This document shows positions 47,150 through 55,900 of a stretch of 64,000 nt of DNA, piece by piece. Location: positions 6,410,558 through 6,474,557 of the forward strand of contig OZ023198.1 of assembly GCA_963995505.1 (NCBI GenBank). The letters run 5' to 3'. The notes below the pieces were generated by a model. It had not been told where the DNA came from. It ran no database searches and saw only the letters and a list, made by a program, of their open reading frames with translations. Numbering within the stretch: position 1 is the first letter of the stretch; each line of letters starts with the position of its first letter. Position numbers and translations under genes: made by a program. The stretch comes from Hypericum androsaemum. Lineage: Eukaryota > Streptophyta > Magnoliopsida > Malpighiales > Hypericaceae.

Positions 47150-49467
47150 TGTCACGACCCGCTCTCAGGTCGGTGACTGGCGCTAGACTCCACGACAAAC
47201 ATCTGCAAATGTGCAATCTAGCAAGCCTCACACAAATTCATCAATACTCACATCATACAAACCTGAGAAAGATACAACACATGCAAAGATGGTACGCAAC
47301 CATCAACGAAAATCTGAACAATCCATCTCCAAATGACAAATCCAAAATCGGACATAAACCAGGATCTAACCACTACGGAGCATCTATACAGATGTACAAG
47401 GAAGCACAAGTCTGGAGACCTCAAAAGTGTAGCCCTCGAACGAATAAGATGGCTCGAAATACAGACTCCAGAATCAACGCTACTATGGCACCTTGGAACC
47501 TGAGATAGATTAGTAGGGGGTAAGTGTTTGGGAACACTTAGTAAGAAGATAGAACATAACATATAAGTTATGTCTGAGATCTACGTGCCACAGAACTCAA
47601 CCATGTTCAACGTAACTAAACTTGAAATGCATGATGACCATATGATGCACAAATTACCGAAAACAAAAATATAAACACACAGACATATAGAGCCATGAAC
47701 AGGTTTTGAAAGGTCCCTTCCTCTGACTGCCAATGGATATCCAAATGGCCAAACAAATCTCCGTCCACACAAACACAAAGCTAGCTTACATACGTAAGCT
47801 AGTGATATCCTTAAACTATGAGCTCATAGACTAACATCCCCGGTTAGTACGGGAAAGCCTGTTCATTTCTCTCACAAAACACATATCTTATCAAACATAT
47901 GACCCAACGGTCCAGAATCATATATGCACAATCTCATCTCATAACCAACAACATATGCATGAGACGCACATCAATCAAGATCTGAAACATGCATATAACA
48001 AACACAACCAACATATCATGGTCTATCCGCTTACACAACAAAGATCCACCGATCACACTGATTTCTGAATCCAATGCCTTTCACTCAAAGCTTTTGAAAT
48101 GATTCTCCTTCACCCCCACACCTTGCAGATATTCTGTTCACAATCCCAAATCAAAATAACGAGGTTAACCTCTGAATTCCTAAACCAAATCGCTGCCAAT
48201 ACTTCAGAACAACGGATAACGACATAATCACAACACATCGTCTAAACAAGCATCAAACATGTCCAAATATCTCAATCTCTTTCAATCCTTACTTTCTTGA
48301 CAAATATACCACACGTGTATAATCTGTTTAGAGCCTACTCATGGTCATAAATGTCATCCAACAATCTGTTTTGGCAATCACAACACAAACCAAACACAAG
48401 AGAAGCTCAACCACTTCATCTTCAACAATTATCACATATAACTCAATTTCAGATCATAACCACTTTAAATAACACTTTACATGACTTCCCCTGTATGTCC
48501 TTGATATCTCAGAATCCACATATTCACTGAAATTTCCTACCAAACCACTTACCAAGTTTCTATTCTTGACCCCCTTCAATCTGAACACAGCAGGCAAGTC
48601 CGAATTTCAACCAAGTCTTGAATAAGATTTCTTCATCCAAATAAGTCATATGATATACGGTTAGAAAGCTTATAGAGTCCTCTGTAAGCTGTCAAAATTT
48701 CATGTCCCAATTCGAAGCCTAAGTATGCTTACCGATCACGTTTTCCTGAACAACCTCAGCTGTGTGCTTCTTCAACGACAGTCTGATTCAAAACGAATTT
48801 CCCGTCGATTCCCTGATCCAAATTCCACATATGATATAGCAAAAGAAAGGTATTGAAGTTCTCTACAACTCTCTTCAAAGTTTCAAAGTCTAAATCTGAA
48901 CAGAAGTAGGCTTACCGCTTGATTCTTTATCCAGCAGCTTCTTTCTCTTTCCTTCAACTCTCTCTCTTCTTCTCTTAAATTTTCGTTTTATGACCAAGGA
49001 GATAAGTGTTCTGCCTCTTCATAAAAGTCTCTGAGATATATGAAGAGGTGGGTGAGGTCCAATAGCAATCAACTCACCTCTTCCTTTAATTCTAAGAAGC
49101 AAACAAAGAACTTGGGGTCCAATCAGATTCATTCACAAGCAAGCAGCTCAAATATGGCGGCCTTGCTCTGGTTTTTGTCAAATTTGATTGTCCACTTATT
49201 TGTTCCTCAACATCTCTAGTTTCTGAATCAAGTGGAATCACACCATTTGAAGCCATATTGAAGAGGTTATGATTTTTTTACTAACCAAAGGTCTGTCTGT
49301 CCGAATTCAATAAACAACTTCTCAAGCAAATATTTTCTCTAAGACTTGTAATGGTTGAAATGGAACTCCAATGATACCAATTCACATCTTGAACACTTAC
49401 AATCACATATCTCATGTAACCATCTTGATGCGATGCATTCCGACCAACCATTTTTCCGAATGTCACA
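47150..49467 (-). mobile_element. Solo LTR in inverted orientation, nested in TEK-1 3' LTR
   Basis: On the + strand it begins TGTCACGACCCGCTCTCAGG, the reverse complement of a TEK-1-type LTR end, and ends GAATGTCACA. Reading the minus strand, most of the LTR matches TEK-1 LTRs, but the start is TGTGACATTCGG and not TGTAATACCC, and about 0.14 kb is absent near 47925. It is therefore a related subfamily. No internal sequence remains; a matching TSD on both sides fits LTR-LTR recombination of a full insertion. Minus-strand frames inside (47248-47562) are LTR sequence. Confidence 0.93.
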
Positions 49468-50258
49468 ATATGATTCTAGATCGTTGGGTCATATGTTTGT
49501 TGAGATATGTGTTTTGTGAGAGAGATGAACAGGTTTTCCCGTACTAACCGGGGATGTTAGTCTATGAGCTCATAGTTTGGGGATATCACTAGTTTACGTA
49601 TGTAAGCTAGCTTTGTGTTTGTGTGGACGGAGATTCGTTTGGCCATTTGGATATCCCTTGGCAGTCAGAGGAAGGGGCTTTTCAAAACCTGTTCATGGCT
49701 CTATGTGTCTGTGTGTTTATATTTATGTTTTCAGTAATTTGTGCATCATATGGTCATCATGCATTTCAAGTTCAGTTACATTGAACATGGTTGAGTTCTG
49801 TGGCACGTATATCTCAGACATAACTAATATGTTATGTTCTATCTTCTTACTAAGTGTTCCCAAACACTTACCCCCCCCCCCCCCTTACTAATCTATCTCA
49901 GGTTCTGAGGTCCCATAGTAGCGTTGATTTTGGAGTCTATATTTCGAGCCCATCTTATTCGTTCGAGGGCCACACTTTGAGGTCTCCAGACTTGTGCTTC
50001 CTTGTACATCTGTATAGATGCTCCGTAGTGGTTAGATCCTGGTTTATGTCCGATTTTGGATTTGTCATTTGGAGATGGATTTTTTTCAGATTTTCGTTGA
50101 TGGTTGTGTACCATCTTTGCATGTGTTGTATCTTTCTCAGGTTTGTATGATGTGAGTATTGTTGAATTTGTGTGAGGCTTGCTAGATTGCACATTTGCAA
50201 ATGTTTGTCGTGGAGTCTAGCACCGGTCACCGACCTGAGAGCGGGTCGTGACAGAAAG

Positions 50259-51600
50259 ATGCCCGATGCTGAAGATGAACTTTGTGCTCCACACTTTGAG
50301 GAGGATGATATCCCTTTCATGGACTTTGCTAGGTAGACAGTTGATGGGCAAACCTCCAGTGTGCCATGTGTGGGCGTGGACACTATAAATGTTTCTATTC
50401 CATCTGGCATCCTTAGCTCACTTACTACATCTCTCCAATTTGCAGGAGAGGCTAGGGAAGACCTACGGGACCACCTCTCCCACTTCAATGCTATATACGA
50501 CACTTTCAAGATCCAGGGAGTGCCATAAGATGTATTAAGCTCTGCCTTTTCACTTTCACTTTACTAGGAAAGGCACGAGTATGGTATGCATGCCTTACAA
50601 ACTCTGGGATAACCACGTAGAGAGAAGCGAGTAACGCTTTCTTAGGGAAATACTTCCCTTATTCCAAGATCAACGAGCTTTTGAGGGGGATAAATACCTT
50701 CTCGTAGTATGGAAATGAATCACTCGGGGAAGCATGGGAATGCTTTAAAGACTTGAAGAGATCCTGCCTAATTCGAAACATAATCGAGGAACACCTTCTT
50801 TAAGCTTTCTTCTTTAGGCTTATAGAAACCTCTCAAGCCATTCTCAATTCTGCTACTAGCGGTTCCTTTGCACAGAAGCAGAAGTGCGAAGCCATCCAGA
50901 TCCTTAAAGAGATATCTCCTCTACCTCAACTTGCTTGTGTAAGCGTGACCTCTACCCTACATGACCTCAGATAAGTGGAGAGAGAGAGAGAGAGTTGGTG
51001 GTCCAACATTAGGCCAAAGTAGCTGCATTGGAAAGGCAATGGAAGGACAACCATCAACAAGTGAAGAAAGCGGCATGTGTCCAAATCATATGTGAGGACT
51101 GTGGAAAAGATGTGCATAAAGCTAAGGATTTCTAAGAAAGGGTGGAACAAGTTCATTACATGGGACAGAGTCAATGTCAAACTTATCAAAACCACAAGGG
51201 ATATAATTCCTATAAGACAGGAATTCACAACCACCCAAACTAGGTGTAAATGCGCGAAGATAATCCCTTAGCTATTGTTCCAAATTAAGGTCCCCCCTTA
51301 CCACCTAATCTGCAAGGTCAAGGATTGGTGCCTAGGAGGTTACTTTACAAAAGGATTGAAAATATGGAGACAAGGGCAAAAAAGTGTGACACTATGCTGG
51401 ACAAGATAGAACTGATGATCAGGAGCCAAAGAGAGGCGATGGCAAGCATAAACCAGCAAGGATCTCGCATTGCCAACCCAGAATGAATAGTATAGGGATA
51501 ATTGTTATCCTATCAAGAACTCAAAGGAAAAGTTAACAAGGATCAAGTGCAATAAACATCGAAGCAGCACTGTGGGGTGATTACTTGCCATAAAAGCTAA
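50259..51600 (+). pseudogene. ATH-2 gag, main part, decayed
   Basis: Stops and frameshifts are frequent, but the order of an Athila/Tat gag can be read in pieces. Near 50439-50525 the frame reads FAGEAREDLRDHL and FNAIYDTFKIQGVP, then a stop. KYFPYSKINELLRG follows near 50650 and NESLGEAWECFKDLKRSCL near 50715. A partial zinc knuckle CEDCGKDVHKAKDF is at 51091-51132, followed by a QVHYMGQSQ-like stretch in another frame, close to a conserved Athila landmark. The knuckle fits C-x2-C-x4-H-x4-C except that the last Cys is Phe. The gag-like function (particle, RNA binding) is lost in this copy. Confidence 0.72.
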
Positions 51601-51612
51601 AGCATAAGAAGA

Positions 51613-52011
51613 ATGCTAATGACAATCGAGGGGAAGATGAGGCAGAGTAGTAACATTGATCCTGGAAAAATTATAATTCCAATCACATTAAGAGAAGTAG
51701 ACATGGATAGAGCAATTTGTGACACAGGATCTTCAGTAAACATCATGACATACTCCGTCTGGAGCAAACTCAAGGAACCCCCTCCCCTCCTCCCTTTGCC
51801 GAGCAATATTTTAATGGCTGATGGATCACTCAAGATTCCTGTAGGAGAAGTTAAGAAAGTAAAGGTACGACTCTTATGGAATCGCATCCTATCAGGTTTC
51901 TTGGTCATCAAAGATCCAGATGGCATGGAAGAGACTGTAATTCTCGGAAGACCTTTTCTTGTACACACCCGAGCTAAGATTGATGTTAATAGACAGTCTT
52001 GTAGTCTTTAA
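51613..52011 (+). pseudogene. ATH-2 retropepsin-like domain 1
   Basis: 132-residue open frame with AICDTGSSVNIMTYSVWSK (catalytic DTGS at 51721-51732), a flap-like part (PSNILMADGSLKIPVGE) and the C-terminal landmark VILGRPFLVHTRAKIDV. This is the best preserved domain of this family in the window and looks complete for one retropepsin subunit. It is cut from gag by stops and followed after about 0.2 kb by domain 2. The start used is the first ATG in frame; as part of a polyprotein it would have no start of its own. Confidence 0.8.
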
Positions 52012-52206
52012 CTAGATCAAGTTAGTGAGGTGAACTCGATCTGTAATAGAACCCAACCGGAAGACACGAGTTGCTTTATGACAAAACTAGAAACTATAGC
52101 TCTTGATAATAGAGAGTGCTTGACAAGGAATTCAAGGGCAAAATCAATTACCAGCTCAACTAATGATGAAGGCAGACAATAAAAAATCAAAGAATGGGAG
52201 GGACAT

Positions 52207-52620
52207 GTGTTAATTAAAGATTATTTTATCCTTGTTGCGATATGTGATGAGCAGTCCCCAGTGAACATCATGCCTGTGTCCTTATGGAGAAAAATTAGCA
52301 CCATCAGACTTTACCTATATCAAACACCCCTCATCTTGGACGATGGTACAGTACTGACCCCATGTAGAGTGACATGCACGGTCGATGTGCGATTGAGAGG
52401 GAATATTAAAAAGATGACTTTTGTGGTTGTCGAAGAGAAGAACACCAAAACTTATGTGCCTCTATTTGGATGACCATTTCTCATCTCCTCTAAAGCAATT
52501 ATAGACCATGACAAGCGAAGAATCTCCTTTCAAATGGGAGAAGGTTTTGCCGAGCCTGGGAAGAAAGCAACCTTTGATTCTTACCTAAGAATGGGATAGA
52601 ACGGGCATACGGGCACCTTC
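52207..52620 (+). pseudogene. ATH-2 retropepsin-like domain 2 (DEQ instead of DTG)
   Basis: It reads AICDEQSPVNIMPVSLWRK (DEQ at 52246-52254), a middle part with PLILDDGTVLTPC, then KTYVPLFG, TGA at 52471-52473 and PFLISSKAIIDHDKRR. Spacing and flanking residues follow domain 1. The TGA is at exactly the same codon as in ATH-1 (15913-15915). After PFLISSKA the frame continues to about 52600 (FQMGEGFAEPGKKATFDSYL) and stops. No catalytic Asp-Thr-Gly, so no protease activity is expected; the role, if any, is unknown. Confidence 0.6.
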
Positions 52621-52976
52621 ACTAGATTCTTCGGCCCCACACTATATAATTCAAAAGGATAACCACTATCCACAAGTAATCAAGAAAGAGCAGCCATCGA
52701 AATCCAAATTGAGCACATAACCTCTGTTACTTTTAGATTTCCAACAAAACATAATGGGTTAAACTGAACATTTGGGACTTTGTGCCACCTTGGGCACTTA
52801 CGGGCAACTAGTGAGCCCAAGGGAGTTTAGTCAGGCTAAAGACTATAAACTTTATCTCGAACCAGTAGGATTTCAAATAGGATGGTAGGCAGAAATTTTA
52901 GGTCATCGCAAGTACTTCGATGATGGCAATGGTGGAAAAGGGGCTGAGCGCCTTGGCGATAAGATAAATTAAAAAT

Positions 52977-55900
52977 ATCTTGCCTTTTATTGCCTTCGCT
53001 TTCCTTATCTTGCCTTTTCTTTTCTTATCTTGCCTTTTCTTGCCTTTTTTTGTTTTAAATTGCCTTTTCTTTCCTTATCTTGCCTTTTCCTTTCCTTTTC
53101 TTCCCTTTTCCTTGCCCTTTTTCCTTTTCTTGCCTTATCTTAACTTTTCTTGCCTTGTCTTACCTTATCTTATATTTTTTTTCCTTAACTTGCCTTAACT
53201 TGCCTTTTCTTGCCTTTTCTCTTGTTTTCTTGCCTTTTCTTACCTTTTCTTGACTTATCTTGCCTTTTCGTTCCTAATCTTGCCTTTTCCTTGCCTTTTC
53301 TTTCCTTTTCTTACCATTTCTAGCCTAATCTTGCCATGTCTTACCTTTTCTTGCCTTATCTTGCATATTTTTGTATTTTCTTTCATTAACTTGCCTTTTC
53401 CTTTCCTTTTCTAACCTTATCTTGTATTTGCTTTCCTTAACCTACCTTTTCCTTGCCTTTTTTGCCTTTTCTTTCCTTTTCTTGCCTTTTCTTGCCTTTT
53501 CATGCCTGATCTTACCTTGTCTTGCTTTTTCATACCTTGTCTTGCCTTTTCTTGCTTTATCTTGCCTTTTCTTTCCTTATCTTGCCTTTTCTTTCTTTTT
53601 CTTACCTCTTCTTGCCTTTTCTTGCTTTATCTTGCCATTTCTTGTCTTTTCTTGCCTTATGTTGCATTTTATTGCCTTATCTTGCATTTTATTGCCTTAT
53701 CTTGCCTTTTCTAGCCTATTCTTTCCTTTTCTTGCCTTATATTGCATTTTCTTGCCTTTTCTTTTCTTATCTTGCCTTTTCTTGCCTTTTCTTCCATGAT
53801 CTTGCTTTTTCTTGTCTTTTCTTGCCTTTTCTTGCATTTTTTCCTAATCTTGCCTGTTCTTGCCTTATCTTACCTTTTCTTTCCTTTTCCTCGACTTTTC
53901 CTTTTCTTTTCTTGCCTTTTCTTGCCTTATCTTTCCTTATTTTTCCTTTTCTTTTCTTTTCCTTCACTTTTCTTGCCTTTTCTTGCCTTTTGCTTACGTT
54001 TCGTGCCTTTTCTTGCCTTATCTTACCTTTTCTTGCCTTATCTTGCCTTTTCCTTGCCTTTTCTTCCCTCATCATGCCTTTTCTTTCTTTTTCTTGCCAT
54101 TTCTTGGCTTATCTTGGCTTATCTTACCTTTTCTTGCCTTTTCTTTCCTTTTCTTACCTTATCTTGCTTTTTCTTGCCTTTTCTTGCCTATTCTTGCCTT
54201 ATCTTACCTTTTCTTTCCATTTCCTTGCCTTTTCTTGCCTTATCTTACCTTTTATTGCCTTGTCTTTCATTATCTTGCCTTTTCCTAGCCTTTTCCTTGT
54301 CTTCACTTGCCTATTCTTGCCTTTTCTTACCTTTTCTTGCCTTATCTATCCTTTTCTTGCCTTTTCCTTCCCTTTTCTTGCCTTTTTCTTATTTTTCGTT
54401 CCCTATCTTGTCTTTTCTTACATTTTTTTACATTTTCTTACCTTTTCCTTTCCTTTTCTTACCTCATCATGCCTTTTCTTTTTTTTTCTTGCCTTTTCTT
54501 GGCATATCTTGCCTTATCTTGGCTTTTCTTGCCTTAACTTACCCTTTGTTACCTTATCCTGCCTTTTCTTACCTTATCTTGCCTTTTTTTTCCTTTTCTT
54601 ACTTTTTCTTGCCTTTTCTTGCCTTTTCTTGCTTTCTTTTCCCCTTTTCTTGCCTTATCATCCCTTTTATTGCCTTTTCCTTCTTTATTTTGCCTTATCT
54701 TGCATTTTCTTTCCTTGACTTACCTTTTCCTTGTCTTTTCTTTCCTTTTCTTACCTTTCCTTGTCTTTTCTTGCCTTATCTTGCCTTTTACTGCCTTTTC
54801 TTACCTTTTATTGCCTTATCTTCCCTTTTCCTTGCCTTTTCTTTACTTTTCTTGCCTTTTATTACCTTATCTTGCTTTTTCTTGCCTTTTGTTACTTTTT
54901 CTTGCTTTATCTTGCCTTTTCTTACCTCATCATAATGTTTCTTGCCTTTTCTTTCCATTTTTTGCCTTTTCTTGCCCTTTTTTTTCCATATCTTGCTTTT
55001 TCATGCCTTATCTTACCTTATCTTGCCTCATCATGCCTTTTCTTTCCTTATCTTGCCTTACCTAGACTTGTCTTGTTTTTCTTGCCTTATCTTGCCTTTT
55101 TTGTCTTATCTTGCCTTTTCTTTCCTTATCTTACCTTTGCCTTGCCTTTTCTTTCCATTTCTTGCCTTATCTTTACTTTTTTTGCCTTGTCTTGCGTTAC
55201 CTAGCCTTTAATTGCCTTTTCTTATCTTATCTTACCTTTTCCTTGCCTTTTCTTTCCATTTCCTTACCTTTTTTTCCTTTTCTTGCCTTATCTTTCCATT
55301 TCTTGCCTTCTCTTGCCTTATCTTGCCTTTTCTTGCCTTTTCTTTCCTTTTCTTGCCCTATCTTGCCTTTTATTGCCTTTGCTTTTCTTATCTTGCCTTT
55401 TCTTTTTTTATCTTACCTTTTCTTTGCCTTTTCTTGCCTTATCTTACCTTTTATTGCCTTGTCTTTCCATATCTTGCCTTTTCCTTGTCTTCACTTGCTT
55501 ATTCTTGCCTTTTCTTGCCTTTTCTTGCCTTTTCTTACCTTATCTTGCCTTTTCTTGCCTTTTGTTACTTTTTCTTGCTTTATCTTGCCTTTTCTTGCCT
55601 CATCATAATGTTTCATGCCTTTTCTTTCCATTTTTTGCCTTTTCTTGCCTTTTCTTTCCATATCTTGCTTTTTCATGCCTTATCTTACCTTATCTTGCCT
55701 CATCATACCTTTTCTTTTCTTATCTTGCCTTTGCCTTTTCCTCCCTTTTCTTTCCTTTTCTTGCATTTTCTTGTCTTATCTTGCCTTTTCTTACTTTTTC
55801 TTGCCTTATCTTGCCTTTTGTTTGCCTTTTCTTGCCTCATTATGCCTTTTCTTTCCTTATCTTGGCTTTTCTTACCTAATCTTGGCTTTTATTTTCTTTT

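Larger units (their letters stand above)
38802..50253 (+). mobile_element. TEK-1: complete but defective Ty3/gypsy element (Tekay/Del-like, tentative)
   Basis: 5' LTR 38802-41536, initiator-Met primer site 41541, gag 41666-42900, protease and start of reverse transcriptase 42901-43827, heavily decayed pol to 45176, polypurine tract, 3' LTR 45189-50253 (split by an inverted solo LTR). TSD GAAAG. The LTRs (2735 bp and 2742 bp without the nested insertion) are about 99% alike by hand count, so the insertion is fairly young, yet gag and pol carry stops and frameshifts and much of pol is beyond recognition. It must have been copied by proteins from another element. The clade guess rests on the gag type and LTR length. 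Confidence 0.93.
45189..50253 (+). repeat. 3' LTR of TEK-1, interrupted at 47150-49472
   Basis: Two parts, 45189-47149 and 49473-50253, align end to end with the 5' LTR. By hand I count about 30 substitutions over 2.7 kb. The C-run is 14 (49871-49884) instead of 7. The LTR ends GGTCGTGACA and is followed by the GAAAG duplication and ATH-2 gag. Confidence 0.95.
37168..52976 (+). mobile_element. ATH-2: 5' part of an Athila-like element, split by TEK-1
   Basis: Order: 5'-truncated LTR (37168-38576), tRNA-Asp-like primer site, leader and gag start (to 38801), insertion of TEK-1 with its TSD (38802-50258), then gag and protease regions (50259-52976). The right end breaks into satellite at AAATTAAAAAT. 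Its last 1.4 kb duplicates the start of ATH-1, so these are two copies of one family and not halves of one element. Reverse transcriptase, integrase and the 3' LTR are missing. Gag is crossed by many stops. Confidence 0.82.
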
